A stretch of 64,000 nucleotides of DNA from JAXDJH01 sp034663635 (GCA_034663635.1 JAXDJH010000008.1:124001-188000); one strand, 5' to 3'. Positions 34,422 to 43,813 are shown, numbered from the stretch's first letter. The notes: a model not told the origin generated them from the letters alone. Made by a program: numbers and translations.

Positions 34422-35559
34422 CCCACACCTCCTGCAAAACGTCCAGGGCGCGGTCGATCTCGGTCTCCTCGATCACGAGCGGAGGCGCGAACCTGATCAC
34501 GCTAGGAGTGGGGTCGTTGATGATCACTCCGCGCTGAAGCGCTTCGGCCCGCAAGCGTTCGGCAAGAGGTGCGCCGAGGTCGACGCCGATCAGCAGCCCG
34601 GCCCCCCTTACCTCGCAACCGTCGAACAGCGCTCCAAGGGCCTTCGCCATCCGCTCCCCGAGGAACGCCGCCCGATCGCACAACCCTTCGCTCTCGATCA
34701 CATCGATCACCGCAAGCGCGGCCGCCGACTGAACGTGTCCCCCACCGAAGGTCGAGCCGTGGTCGCCGGGGACGAAGGTCTCAGCTACCGACGGGGCCGC
34801 GAGACACGCGCCGATCGGGAGACCGCCGGCGAGGGCCTTCGCAAGGCACACCACATCGGGTGCCACACCACTGTGTTCGTAGCAGAACCATTTTCCCGTT
34901 CGACCCATGCCGGTCTGGACCTCGTCGAGGATAAGGAGCGCACCATGGCGATCGCAGAGCTCCCGGGCCTCCGCCAGATACCCATCCGGTGGCACCACGA
35001 CGCCGCTCTCGCCTTGTATCGGCTCTAGGAGAACCGCCGCCGTCTTGTCGCCGACGACCCCGCTTAGCGCGTCGATGTCACCGAACGCGACGTGACGAAA
35101 CCCCGTAAGCATCGGAGCGAACGGTTCCTGCTTCGCGGGCTGACCGGTCGCAGCGAGAGCGCCGAACGTGCGACCGTGGAAGGAGCCCTCGGTCGCAACG
35201 ATCTCGATCGCGTCGGGCGATTTGTTCACGCTCCCCCACTTACGAGCGAGCTTCAGCGCGCACTCGATCGCCTCGGCCCCCGAATTGCAGAAAAACGACG
35301 ACATTCCACCCGACAGCTCCGCGAGCTTGTCGGCCAGCGCCGCCTGGATCGGGTTCTCGAAAAGGTTGGACGTGTGGATCAGCTTCGCCGACTGCTCCGC
35401 TATCGCAGCCGCGATCTTTGGGTGCGCGTGCCCGACCGAAGCCACTGCGATGCCACCGAGTAGATCGATGTACTCGCGTCCCGAAGAGTCGAAGAGCAAC
35501 GCTCCGCGACCCTCGACGAAAGCGACCGGCTGCCGGCGATAGGTCTGCATGAGGCTCAT
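34402..35559 (-). CDS. argD: Acetylornithine aminotransferase
   Basis: PLP enzyme of 385 residues converting N-acetylglutamate semialdehyde to N-acetylornithine. Motifs: DLLGGIAVASVGHAHP, SGAEAIECALKLAR, the PLP-contacting LLILDEVQTGMGRTG, and the Schiff-base lysine in CLAKALAGGLPIGA. It overlaps argB by 4 bases and argR by 20. In most actinobacteria argF follows argD directly; here argR does. Confidence 0.95.
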   Translation of the reverse strand: MSLMQTYRRQPVAFVEGRGALLFDSSGREYIDLLGGIAVASVGHAHPKIAAAIAEQSAKLIHTSNLFENPIQAALADKLAELSGGMSSFFCNSGAEAIECALKLARKWGSVNKSPDAIEIVATEGSFHGRTFGALAATGQPAKQEPFAPMLTGFRHVAFGDIDALSGVVGDKTAAVLLEPIQGESGVVVPPDGYLAEARELCDRHGALLILDEVQTGMGRTGKWFCYEHSGVAPDVVCLAKALAGGLPIGACLAAPSVAETFVPGDHGSTFGGGHVQSAAALAVIDVIESEGLCDRAAFLGERMAKALGALFDGCEVRGAGLLIGVDLGAPLAERLRAEALQRGVIINDPTPSVIRFAPPLVIEETEIDRALDVLQEVWDEIKPA

Positions 35560-36422
35560 GGCAGCACCTGCGTTCCGATCCCGTCCTCTGTGAATATCTC
35601 GAGGAGTAGGGCGTGCGGCACGCGCCCGTCCAGGATGTGGACCTTCGCGACACCGCCCTGCAGTGCGTCGACAGCAGAAGCCGCTTTAGGTCGCATGCCC
35701 GCCGAGAGTGAATCCAGCATCGAGGCCAGCTCGTCGCTCTTCATCTCTGATACGAGCGAGCCCTCATCGCCGAGATCACGGTAAAGACCTTCGACGTTGG
35801 TCAGATAGACCAGCTTCGCCGCACCGACCGCACTCGCAACGGCACCCGCCACCGTGTCTGCGTTGATGTTGAGGGACACGCCATCCGCCGATGGAGCGAT
35901 CGATGCGATAACGGGGGTGTACGACTCGCGCAGCAAAGTCGTGAGCAGATCGGGGCGAACTATCTCCACGCGGCCCACCCGACCGAGGTCTTCCCCCTCT
36001 GGGCCCGCCGTGGGTACGGCCTCGATCAGCCCGGCATCCAGTCCTGATAGTCCGACCGCCGAGAGGCCGGCCTGACGCAGCCGGCCGACGAGGGCGGTGT
36101 TCATGGAGCCGACCAGCACCCGGCTGACAACCTCCATCGACGCGTCGTCGGTCACTCGCAACCCTGCGACGAAGCGCGGCTCGATGCCCGCCTGCTGCAT
36201 CGCAGCACTTACTTGCGGCCCCCCTCCGTGAACGACAATCAGCCGTATCCCGACGAGAGCGAGCAGCGCCATGTCTTCGGCGACGACTCGAGCGAGTTGT
36301 GGATCGTCGAGCGCTTCTCCGCCCACTTTTACGACCACCGTGTGGCCGTGATACGTGCGGATATAAGGAAGTGTCTCTGTGAGGACCGCAGCCTTGGTCA
36401 AGGCGTCGCTCGCTTGAGTCAA
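35556..36422 (-). CDS. argB: Acetylglutamate kinase
   Basis: 288 residues from TTG 36422, whose TTG overlaps the argJ stop and has GGAGGG at a perfect 6-base distance. The family core is VVVKVGGEALDD and IVVHGGGPQVSAAM, with NINADTVAGAVASAV for ATP/Mg contacts. It phosphorylates N-acetylglutamate, the usual arginine-feedback step; the N-terminal helix (LTQASDALTKAAVLTETLPYI, shown in part) is of the arginine-sensitive hexameric type. The longer frame upstream runs inside argJ and is not coding. Confidence 0.95.
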   Translation of the reverse strand: MTQASDALTKAAVLTETLPYIRTYHGHTVVVKVGGEALDDPQLARVVAEDMALLALVGIRLIVVHGGGPQVSAAMQQAGIEPRFVAGLRVTDDASMEVVSRVLVGSMNTALVGRLRQAGLSAVGLSGLDAGLIEAVPTAGPEGEDLGRVGRVEIVRPDLLTTLLRESYTPVIASIAPSADGVSLNINADTVAGAVASAVGAAKLVYLTNVEGLYRDLGDEGSLVSEMKSDELASMLDSLSAGMRPKAASAVDALQGGVAKVHILDGRVPHALLLEIFTEDGIGTQVLP

Positions 36423-37558
36423 CTCGTTCCCTCCGCGTTCAACAGGACGTACTCGGGCGAAAGATCGGAGGTTAAGACGACTGCCTTGCCGGGACCATCG
36501 CCTACGCGGCAATAGACCGTGAACTCGTCCTCCACCATCACCTTGGCTGCGTTCTCGAGTGCCCCCGTCGGCTCGCCTTTGGAGAACACGACTTCTTGTC
36601 CGATCGCGATCTCGACCTCGTCAAGGCGCAGCGAACGATCTGCGGCTCCGAGCGCGGAGAGGACCCGCCCCCAATTCGGGTCCGACCCATGAATGGCGCT
36701 GCGCCAGAGGGCCGAGGCGGCAACTGCGCGACCTAGGTCCGCGCTCTCAGGATCGCTGATGGCGCCGCTCACTTCGACCCGAACGAACTTCGACGCGCCT
36801 TCCGCGTCGCGGACTATCTGCTCGGCGAGTTCCCGGCATACCGATGCGACCGCTGGCCCGAAGGCGCTCGCGTCCGAGGAAACGAGACCCGACGACATGA
36901 GGATGACGGAGTCATTCGTGCTCTCGCATGCATCCACCGAGATCAGGTTGAAGCTCGTGTCCACCGAATCCCTGAGACTGCCCTCGAGGAGCTCCTGACT
37001 CACGTTCGCATCGGTCACGAGGAACGCGAGCATGGTGGCCATGTTCGGCGCCAGCATCGCGGCCCCCTTGGCAACCCCGACGACTGTCGCGTCCCCCGCT
37101 CGCGCCGACGCGATCTTTGGATGTGTGTCCGTCGTCATGATCGACGTGGAAAAAGCACTTGGATCGTCGGACAGACCTTCAGCGGCAAGGGGAAGGGCCG
37201 ACACGATGCGCTCGATCGGCAGGCGAAATCCGATGGGTCCCGTTGACGACACCAGGATCTCGGATGAGAGACAGCCCAAGATGCCGGCGGTCGTCTCCGC
37301 CGCTTCTATGACGGCCGCGTGCCCTTGCGCCCCCGTGGCCGCGTTCGCGTTCCCGCTGTTAACGACGAGCGCTCGGATCGGAGACCCCAGTTGCGCCCGG
37401 CACCATTGCACCGGGGCGGCGGCGGCGGCGTTGCGAGTGAACACTCCCGTCCACGCAACGGGCTCATCCGCGACGAGAAGTCCGAGGTCGAGCCCCGCGC
37501 TCTTGATGCCCGCTGCGACGCCCGCGCTACGGAAACCCGATGGCCAGTTCACGGCCAC
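36419..37558 (-). CDS. argJ: Bifunctional ornithine acetyltransferase / N-acetylglutamate synthase
   Basis: 379 residues. It transfers acetyl from N-acetylornithine to glutamate, recycling the acetyl group. The self-cleavage site is in SIMTTDTHPK: the enzyme splits before the second Thr and this Thr is the nucleophile. Further motifs: VVNSGNANAATG and the oxyanion-forming SSTGPIG. The start is GTG 37558 or, with a GTGA overlap to the argC stop, GTG 37552. Presence of ArgJ means this organism uses the cyclic acetyl pathway. Confidence 0.95.
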   Translation of the reverse strand: MAVNWPSGFRSAGVAAGIKSAGLDLGLLVADEPVAWTGVFTRNAAAAAPVQWCRAQLGSPIRALVVNSGNANAATGAQGHAAVIEAAETTAGILGCLSSEILVSSTGPIGFRLPIERIVSALPLAAEGLSDDPSAFSTSIMTTDTHPKIASARAGDATVVGVAKGAAMLAPNMATMLAFLVTDANVSQELLEGSLRDSVDTSFNLISVDACESTNDSVILMSSGLVSSDASAFGPAVASVCRELAEQIVRDAEGASKFVRVEVSGAISDPESADLGRAVAASALWRSAIHGSDPNWGRVLSALGAADRSLRLDEVEIAIGQEVVFSKGEPTGALENAAKVMVEDEFTVYCRVGDGPGKAVVLTSDLSPEYVLLNAEGTS

Positions 37559-38508
37559 ACGCCCAAAGGCGTAAGCGCCGCCGTTTCTTCGAGGCCAAGA
37601 GCCAGATTCGCGTTCTGAACCGCTTGGCCGGCCGCTCCCTTACCCAGGTTGTCGATCGTGGCCGAACAGATGAGCCAGCCGTTGCGGCGATCGACATGGG
37701 CCGAGACCTGCGCCCCGTTACTGCCCCGCACCGCCTTCGTCGCAGGCCACCGAGAGGTGGCGTGAACGAAGGGTTCGTTCGCGTAACAAGAGCTCAGGAT
37801 CTCGAGCGCGTCCTCGTCCGAGAGGTCCTTCTGAAGGTGTGCACGAGCCGTCACCAGCAACCCGCGCGCCATCGGAGCGAGATGAGGGGTGAAGGACACG
37901 CTCAGCTCGGCTCCGCCAAGATTGGCAAGGCCTCGTTCGATCTCGCCAACATGGCGATGTTCGACTGTGCCATAGGCCTCAACCCCGCCGTCCAGGTTCG
38001 CCGCCAGATAGGTATCGACGGCTTTGCGTCCGGCCCCCGAAACCCCCGAGATCGCGTCGACGATCACGGGCCCGGTCACGGCGCCTGCTTTAACGAAAGG
38101 AACCAGGGCCAGGAGAGTCGCGGTCGGATAACAGCCTGGGTTTGCGATTCGGGATGCCGAAGGAATCGAGGGCCGCGCGAACTCGGTCAATCCGTAGACC
38201 CAGTCCGGCTCCGCCCGGTGGTCATCGGAGAGATCGATCAGGACTCGGGCGCCCACCGAAGCCGGGTCGAGGGCGCCGGACGGGAGGCAAGAAAAGCAGA
38301 CGTCGACCTCGCTCGCAGCCACCTCTTCCGGGGGCCCAAACGCGGTCGCTTCGACCGCGGCTAAATGAGGATGCACGTCGGCGAGATCCCCGCCGGGGCC
38401 GGAGCGAGCGAAAGCCACGGCCTGAAGGCCCGTGTGACCGGCCAGGATCCGAAGGATCTCTCCCCCGGTGTATCCGGATGCACCCAAAACCGAAGCTTGA
38501 TAGCCCAT
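37549..38508 (-). CDS. argC: N-acetyl-gamma-glutamyl-phosphate reductase
   Basis: 319 residues from ATG 38508 (MGYQASVLGASGYTGGE with the NADP-binding GASGYTG). The active-site cysteine is in ANPGCYPTA and the catalytic His region is HRHVGEIE. First gene of the arg cluster. The longer frame upstream covers the promoter and operator and is not coding. A promoter 8 bases before the ATG suggests an almost leaderless mRNA. Confidence 0.96.
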   Translation of the reverse strand: MGYQASVLGASGYTGGEILRILAGHTGLQAVAFARSGPGGDLADVHPHLAAVEATAFGPPEEVAASEVDVCFSCLPSGALDPASVGARVLIDLSDDHRAEPDWVYGLTEFARPSIPSASRIANPGCYPTATLLALVPFVKAGAVTGPVIVDAISGVSGAGRKAVDTYLAANLDGGVEAYGTVEHRHVGEIERGLANLGGAELSVSFTPHLAPMARGLLVTARAHLQKDLSDEDALEILSSCYANEPFVHATSRWPATKAVRGSNGAQVSAHVDRRNGWLICSATIDNLGKGAAGQAVQNANLALGLEETAALTPLGVWP

Positions 38509-38513
38509 GGGGC

Positions 38514-38545
38514 TGCATAGTATGCACACGGCTGCATACATGCAA
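38514..38545 (-). promoter_or_regulatory. argC promoter with two ARG-type boxes
   Basis: Minus strand: -35 TTGCAT (38545-38540), 17-base spacer, -10 TACTAT (38522-38517), then 8 bases to ATG 38508. Two palindromes, TGCATACTATGCA (38526-38514) and TGCATGTATGCA (38544-38533), have centres about 18 bases apart. They exactly cover the -10 and the -35. TGCAT/ATGCA half-sites are a normal ArgR pattern, and argR is in this operon. Confidence 0.8.
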
Positions 38546-38639
38546 ATTGGATAACTATGCCAATTCTAGTTAAAGCTAGGCATGTGCACTGCCGATACCT
38601 GGAAAAGAGACCCCTCCACCCCCCAGAAGGAGCCTCAGG

Positions 38640-39503
38640 ATGAGACCAGGACCGGCCCCCCGCAGCACCCTGATCGCGCTGATAGTGATCGTCATGGGCG
38701 CGTTCGCGTGGATCGCTCCCGCGGCCCTCGCCCAGGTTCCAGGGGTGCTCGACCCAGTCACCAGCCCTAGCGGAGGCGATTCCTCCGCAGGTTCGGGTAC
38801 CGGCGCGACCGGAGCGATCGATGGGATCGTCAACGGCGCAACCGGCGGCACCACTCCTGATAATCCGGGTGGTTCGGGCTCCGGCTCGGGCGGGATCGTC
38901 GACGAGATAGTCGACACAGTCACCAACCCCAGTGGCGGAGACCCCGGCATCGTGGACAAGGTCAACAACGCTGTGAACAACGCAGTCGACCATGCCGATG
39001 AGGCGACCGGCGGAGCCGCGGGCGGAGCCAAGAACCAGATCGACAAGGTGACCCAGGGTGCAGCGGAAGGCTCCCCCGTCGGAAACCCACTTGGGGGATT
39101 CAACGGCGGCCCCAAGACCAAGGGCAATGGCCCGCACGGTGGTCGCACCGACGTCCGGCACTCCATCGGTGGATCGCCCGCTCATTCCCACACCTCGGCG
39201 ACTGCCCAGGGCGCATTCAAGGCCGTCCAGGTCGACAGACTCGACTCCAAGCACGCAACCCAGCCGCTGGATCGTGAGGCCTCTGCTGCTTCAAGCTCGA
39301 CCGCATCCAGCTCGTCGAGCACTCCACTTCTGGCCCAGCTCGCCCAAGCCGCTACCGAGGCGGCGGAGAAGCTTGCTTTCCCACTGGCGCTTGGCCTTAT
39401 GGTCGTTGCATTCTTGATGGTCCAAGGACGCATCGACCGAAAGGACGCCAAGCTGGTTCTCGCACCGATCGACGCTGAGCAGGAGTTGCTGAGCTTCCAG
39501 TGA
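38640..39503 (+). CDS. Secreted Gly/Ser/Asn-rich protein with C-terminal membrane anchor
   Basis: 287 residues. Signal peptide (LIALIVIVMGAFAWIAPAALA), then low-complexity sequence with several near-repeats of the type GIVNGATGGTTPDNPGG, DEIVDTVTNPSGGDPGI and DKVNNAVNNAVDHADEATGG. A Ser/Thr stretch and one late membrane helix (LAFPLALGLMVVAFLMV) with a cytosolic tail follow. It resembles in outline the protein at 8245. The next gene, a diguanylate cyclase, starts inside its stop codon (GTGA), so the two are co-translated. Possibly a surface stalk or sensor partner (inference). Confidence 0.7.
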   Translation: MRPGPAPRSTLIALIVIVMGAFAWIAPAALAQVPGVLDPVTSPSGGDSSAGSGTGATGAIDGIVNGATGGTTPDNPGGSGSGSGGIVDEIVDTVTNPSGGDPGIVDKVNNAVNNAVDHADEATGGAAGGAKNQIDKVTQGAAEGSPVGNPLGGFNGGPKTKGNGPHGGRTDVRHSIGGSPAHSHTSATAQGAFKAVQVDRLDSKHATQPLDREASAASSSTASSSSSTPLLAQLAQAATEAAEKLAFPLALGLMVVAFLMVQGRIDRKDAKLVLAPIDAEQELLSFQ

Positions 39504-41107
39504 GTTCGGCAGGCTCCTCCTCTTCGGGAGCCCGCACTCAATCGAGTGAGCTGGTTTCGCTCGCTGAGCGGATGGGCTACCTGCAAGCCCTGCGCGTCGG
39601 CTTCGCCGTTGTCGTGCTGGCCTCGGGCTTGTTCGCGTCCAGCGTCATCGGAGCATCGCTTGCCGATCTAACCCTCTTCACCGCCGCTTATCTCTTGCTG
39701 TCCGCGACCGCTGAAGGATTACGGCGGGCAGGTCGAGGTCGCGGGCTCGCGGTAGTGGGGGGCATGCTTCTCGTTGACGGTATCTATCTCGCGTGGGTGA
39801 CTTATGCGACTGGCGGAAGCGAGAGTCCCCTCCGCTTCCTCGTTTACCTCCACATCATCGGCGTCACCCTGCTCGCGTCGTACAGGACGGGACTGAAGAT
39901 CGCGCTGTGGCACTCGCTTCTCTTCTTCGTGGCGTTCTATGCGCAAGCGGCCGACATCCTCGATCCGACAGAAAAGGCCGCCGCTGAGGGATCGATCAAC
40001 GAGTCCATGGTGTTCGCCGTAGTCGCGTTCTGGGTCGTTGCCCTCGGGACGGCATCCTTCTCATCGATCAATGAGCGGGAGCTGAGGCGCCGGAAGGTCG
40101 ACTTGGAAGCCATGAACGACACCGCTCAGCGACTCGAGAACGTCTCTGATCCAGATGAGATCGCCCGGGTCTTGTTGGATGCGGTGGGGAACGAGTTCGG
40201 CTTCAAACGCGGGGCTGTTCTCGCGGCCCCCGACGGAGGCACCCCCAACCTGATGGCATTCCGCGGTCCGAGCGACGCGCCGGAAGCAAAACCCCACGTC
40301 GACGCAGTCATGGAACGCGCCTGGGAATCTCACGATCCCGTGCTCGTGAAGCAGCTGGACCCCGACGGGGACCCACAGCTCTCGACTCTGCTTCCGTTCG
40401 CGCGCAACGTTGTGGTCATGCCTCTGTTCGCCGAGGGTCAGCCTCTTGGCGTCCTTGTGATCGAACATGCTGCGAAGAGTGGCCCGCGCATCGAACGTCG
40501 CGTCGTCGCGATGGTGCAGCAGTTCGCTTCTCACGCGGGGCTCGCGCTCCGCAACGCGTGGCTTCTGCAACAGGTGCAGAAGATGGCCGACACGGACGCA
40601 TTGACGTCCATCGCGAACCGGCGAACGTTCCAGAGTCTGTTGGACCGAGAGGTGTCGCGCGCCGGTCGCAACGGCGAGCAGGTGACCCTAGTCATGATCG
40701 ACATCGACCACTTCAAGAACATCAACGACACGCACGGGCACCAGACGGGCGATGAGGTTCTCAAGGCCACGGCCCTACAGCTTTCGAAGATCTGCCGCGA
40801 TTTCGACGTTCCGGCTCGATACGGAGGCGAGGAATTCGCCATCATCCTGCCCTCGTGCTCGTCTAAGGAGTCTCTCGTCGTAGCCGAGCGCTTGCGGAAA
40901 TCGATCAGTGAGGCCGAGCTGCCGGTAGCGGTCACCGCGTCGGCGGGCGTGGCGACTTTTCCAGCCCACGCCTCGGACCCCGAGAAGTTGATAGCGGCGG
41001 CCGACGAGGCTCTCTATGAATCCAAACGGGCGGGCCGTGATCGCGTGACCAGGTCTCGCCGCCGACCTTCCGTCAAGCCGACGGTGTCGCCCGGCGTAGA
41101 GAGCTAG
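39500..41107 (+). CDS. Membrane diguanylate cyclase (MHYT/7TM-like sensor, GAF, GGDEF)
   Basis: 535 residues. Six or so membrane segments fill residues 25-190. A short coiled coil (NERELRRRKVDLEAMNDTA) leads to a GAF domain (about 215-360) and a GGDEF domain opening MADTDALTSIANRRTFQSLL. The active site is ARYGGEEFAIILP with intact GGEEF, and the inhibitory I-site RDFD lies 5 residues before it. It should therefore make c-di-GMP from 2 GTP with product inhibition. Translationally coupled to the secreted protein before it, which may supply the signal. No EAL domain is seen in this window. Confidence 0.92.
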   Translation: MSSAGSSSSGARTQSSELVSLAERMGYLQALRVGFAVVVLASGLFASSVIGASLADLTLFTAAYLLLSATAEGLRRAGRGRGLAVVGGMLLVDGIYLAWVTYATGGSESPLRFLVYLHIIGVTLLASYRTGLKIALWHSLLFFVAFYAQAADILDPTEKAAAEGSINESMVFAVVAFWVVALGTASFSSINERELRRRKVDLEAMNDTAQRLENVSDPDEIARVLLDAVGNEFGFKRGAVLAAPDGGTPNLMAFRGPSDAPEAKPHVDAVMERAWESHDPVLVKQLDPDGDPQLSTLLPFARNVVVMPLFAEGQPLGVLVIEHAAKSGPRIERRVVAMVQQFASHAGLALRNAWLLQQVQKMADTDALTSIANRRTFQSLLDREVSRAGRNGEQVTLVMIDIDHFKNINDTHGHQTGDEVLKATALQLSKICRDFDVPARYGGEEFAIILPSCSSKESLVVAERLRKSISEAELPVAVTASAGVATFPAHASDPEKLIAAADEALYESKRAGRDRVTRSRRRPSVKPTVSPGVES

Positions 41108-41119
41108 TTTCAGCTTTTC

Positions 41120-41617
41120 TCACTTGTAGACACGCCGGCGGAAAACGTCGTTCTCGAGTGAACTCACTCTGTCGAGGATCAGCATCCCGTCGAGATGATC
41201 GATCTCGTGCTGAAAGGCGCGCGCCTCGAACCCTTCCGTTGCGACGACGAGCTCTGAGCCATCGGGGGCGAGGCCCTGAACCACGATCTCCGTTGCGCGG
41301 GCAACGTTTGCCGTCCAGTCGGGAACGCTCATGCACCCTTCACGCCCTACCTCGCGACCACGAGAGGACACGATGACCGGGTCGAACATCACGATGGTTC
41401 CGTGTGACTTGGTCGCCTTTGGATGAGCGCTCACGTCGAGCGCGAACGCTCGGACGCCGATACCGATCTGCGGAGCAGCGATCCCCACGCAGGCCGGCGA
41501 GGCCCGCATGGTGTCGAGTAAGTCTTGGGCGAGATCTGCATCGGGGGCTGTTCCCGCGGATCGAGCGAGTTCTTTAAGGACCCGTGCTGGGAGTTGGACC
41601 ACCTGGCGAACCGCCAC
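41120..41617 (-). CDS. def: Peptide deformylase
   Basis: 165 residues. It removes the formyl group from nascent N-terminal Met, using Fe2+ or Zn2+. Motif 1 is GIAAPQIGIG, motif 2 EGCMSVP (metal Cys; Met in place of the usual Leu), and motif 3 QHEIDHLDG (two metal His and the catalytic Glu). GTG start 3 bases downstream of the ACT-protein stop, so probably co-transcribed with it. Convergent with the diguanylate cyclase gene. Confidence 0.95.
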   Translation of the reverse strand: MAVRQVVQLPARVLKELARSAGTAPDADLAQDLLDTMRASPACVGIAAPQIGIGVRAFALDVSAHPKATKSHGTIVMFDPVIVSSRGREVGREGCMSVPDWTANVARATEIVVQGLAPDGSELVVATEGFEARAFQHEIDHLDGMLILDRVSSLENDVFRRRVYK

Positions 41618-41620
41618 CGT

Positions 41621-42145
41621 TTACAGAACGTCTGACTCGAATGGATGAACGGTGACATCGACCCCGAGCTCGTCCTTTATCCCGGCTAGGTCTTGGGCCA
41701 CGTCTTCATCCCCCGCGACGACCTCAAGTAGGAGCGCGTAGACGGGACGCTCGCCTCCGAGAACGCGCGAGCTCAGTGCCGTGATATTCACACCGCGCTC
41801 GGCGAGAGCCGAGGCGACCTTGAACACGATGCCCGGTTGATCCGCTCCGTAGACCGAAACGACATGGGTCGCGGGCTCTACCTCTAGTGCAGCCTCCTGG
41901 ACGGGACGCGCTGTGATCACGAGGCTCAGCTCGCGAGCCACTTCACCAAGACGCTCTTCCAGCGTCGCCGCGTCCACACCGGCGGGCGCACGCACGGTCA
42001 GCATCATCGAGAAGTGGCCGCGCAAGATCGTGGAAGAAACGTCTTCGAGATTGCAGCCCAGCTCGTAGAGGACCTTTGTCACGCCGGCGACTATCCCGGG
42101 ACGGTCGTTACCTATAGCGGTGACTGCGACGAGATCATCAGGCAT
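41621..42145 (-). CDS. Double-ACT-domain regulator (GcvR-like)
   Basis: 174 residues composed of two ACT domains. The first starts VAVTAIGNDRPGIVAGVTKVL and the second VVSVYGADQPGIVFKVAS. Such proteins bind amino acids; GcvR in E. coli senses glycine and represses through GcvA. There is no DNA-binding domain, so it must act on a partner. It is upstream of def. The exact amino acid and partner are unknown. Confidence 0.85.
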   Translation of the reverse strand: MPDDLVAVTAIGNDRPGIVAGVTKVLYELGCNLEDVSSTILRGHFSMMLTVRAPAGVDAATLEERLGEVARELSLVITARPVQEAALEVEPATHVVSVYGADQPGIVFKVASALAERGVNITALSSRVLGGERPVYALLLEVVAGDEDVAQDLAGIKDELGVDVTVHPFESDVL

Positions 42146-42178
42146 GACCGCGAGGCTACTAGAGAGGTCGAAGACCGT

Positions 42179-43771
42179 TCAGTCTGCGACCGGTAGCTCC
42201 AGCCACGAGCGCGATAGGAAGAGCATGTTCTGCGCCCGGGTCGTGTCCGGCGCGACCCAGGTGTTGCTCGATGAAGCGATGCGCAGCTCGAGGTGGTGGT
42301 CCTTCGTCACGATGTAATCCTTGTCGATAAATTCGAGATCGAACGTGTACCGCTCGCCGTCATTCAGATCGCTGGGTTTCTCCCATGAGTCCCTGTAACG
42401 AGCGTTCATGAAAGCCCGCGAGATGACCGAGCATCCTCCCGCCGACCCGACGTCGCACAAAACCGCTATGAAGTGCGTGCTAGGGGAATCGGAGGCGGCT
42501 GATAGATGGAGCACCGGCCGGCCCTCGATCCGAAGCCCACTCGAGTTCTTGACCTCGACGGCAACCCAGCGGGAACTCGCTGGTCCGCGCAGGATCTCGG
42601 ATTCAGTAAGCGTCCCGTCGTCTGAGTATTTGAACTCTTTGGGACCGTCGAAAGAGAGGTGGAGCTTGTCGTCCGGGCCCCAGGTTTCTTGTTCGTGCCA
42701 TTCTTTGTCGCTCGACTGGACGTACACCGCGGGCTCGTCCTCCACGCCGTTGTGCACGCCGTAGAGCCAGCGATCCAGCCATCGCTCGAGGAAGGCATCC
42801 CATTGTGCCCATCTCCCTCGCGGCGAAGCGTGCGGCCACTGTCCGAGGACCATCACCTTCTCGGTCTTCAGCGCCTGGAACCACGCGGTGCCTTCCCACG
42901 TCTTGACGTTGAAGTCGAGCAGTCCGTGAGTCACGAGCACCGGGACTTCCACGCGATCGGCAAGTCGCAGGTAATCGCGCTCTTTCCAGAAGTCGTCGTA
43001 GACGGGATCAGTGCTGTATCCCCGCATGAACTTGTCGACGCGGTCACACGGATTCCAGCGCATCGCGATCTGCTCCGCGTGGGTGTAGCTGGTCGGGTCG
43101 GGCGGTGGGAGGAAGCCGTACGCAAACATGAAGTCTGTAGGAGTGTCAGAGGGTGGATCCGCGTCCGCGGACTCGCCCGAGTACGTGGAGCGCGTTCCTT
43201 GTTGGTACGCGTAGCCCCACCACCGGCTGATCGCCGAGATCGGGATGATCGTCGCTAGGTGCGGCGGGCGCTCAACGGCCGCTGCATTGGCAGTGGTGCC
43301 GTCATACGAAGCACCGGTCATCGCGACCTTTCCGTTCGACCAGTCGCGAGTCCCGAACCATTCGACCAGGTCGTAGCCGTCGTGGCGCTCGTTGATGCCG
43401 CCGTAATCCCAACACCCTCCGGAGTTGTAGGTCCCACGGACGTCGGCGAGCACGTATGCGTATCCCTTGGGCACGAACAGGGCCGCGTCGCCGGCCGGCA
43501 GGTTGGTCTCTACCGGATCTAGAGCCTTGTAGAGCGAGTGATAGGGCGTTAGGCTCAGGATCACCGGGACGTCGACGCCCTTGGGAGTCACCGGGCGGTA
43601 GATATCCGCGGCCAGCTCGACCCCGTCCCTCATCTCGACCCAGACCCTCTCGTAGGTGAACTCGGAGTAGGTGGGTCGGGGCCCGGCCCCCGTTTCAGCC
43701 CGGCCGGCGGTCGGCAAGCCGGCCACACAGCAGGCCAGGATGGCGACGGCTAGAGCTCTCAGGGAGGCCAT
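42179..43771 (-). CDS. Secreted CocE/NonD-type alpha/beta hydrolase
   Basis: 530 residues from ATG 43771, with signal peptide SLRALAVAILACCVAGLPTAGRA (shown in part by position 2-24). X-Pro dipeptidyl-peptidase/cocaine-esterase family: the nucleophile Ser is in MTGASYDGTTA, the acid Asp in VTHGLLDFNV and the His in GQWPHASP. The jelly-roll C-terminal domain ends WLELPVAD. Extracellular acyl-peptidase or esterase. The 111-base longer frame upstream covers a hairpin and lacks a signal peptide. The gene is divergent from the small ORF at 43903. Confidence 0.88.
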   Translation of the reverse strand: MASLRALAVAILACCVAGLPTAGRAETGAGPRPTYSEFTYERVWVEMRDGVELAADIYRPVTPKGVDVPVILSLTPYHSLYKALDPVETNLPAGDAALFVPKGYAYVLADVRGTYNSGGCWDYGGINERHDGYDLVEWFGTRDWSNGKVAMTGASYDGTTANAAAVERPPHLATIIPISAISRWWGYAYQQGTRSTYSGESADADPPSDTPTDFMFAYGFLPPPDPTSYTHAEQIAMRWNPCDRVDKFMRGYSTDPVYDDFWKERDYLRLADRVEVPVLVTHGLLDFNVKTWEGTAWFQALKTEKVMVLGQWPHASPRGRWAQWDAFLERWLDRWLYGVHNGVEDEPAVYVQSSDKEWHEQETWGPDDKLHLSFDGPKEFKYSDDGTLTESEILRGPASSRWVAVEVKNSSGLRIEGRPVLHLSAASDSPSTHFIAVLCDVGSAGGCSVISRAFMNARYRDSWEKPSDLNDGERYTFDLEFIDKDYIVTKDHHLELRIASSSNTWVAPDTTRAQNMLFLSRSWLELPVAD

Positions 43772-43790
43772 GCCTAGGGGTTCTCCGCCC

Positions 43791-43813
43791 CCTGGGGGCG
43801 CTCCTCCCCCAGG
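43791..43813 (-). other. 8-bp GC hairpin just upstream of the CocE-type gene
   Basis: CCTGGGGG and CCCCCAGG pair perfectly around a 7-base loop, 20 bases before ATG 43771. There is no U-tract. It is probably a 5'-UTR stability element or operator. Confidence 0.5.

Noticed and set aside
36423..36512. Longer argB starting at 36512
   Set aside because: It lies within argJ; the TTG at 36422 has a perfect ribosome site and family-typical N-terminus.
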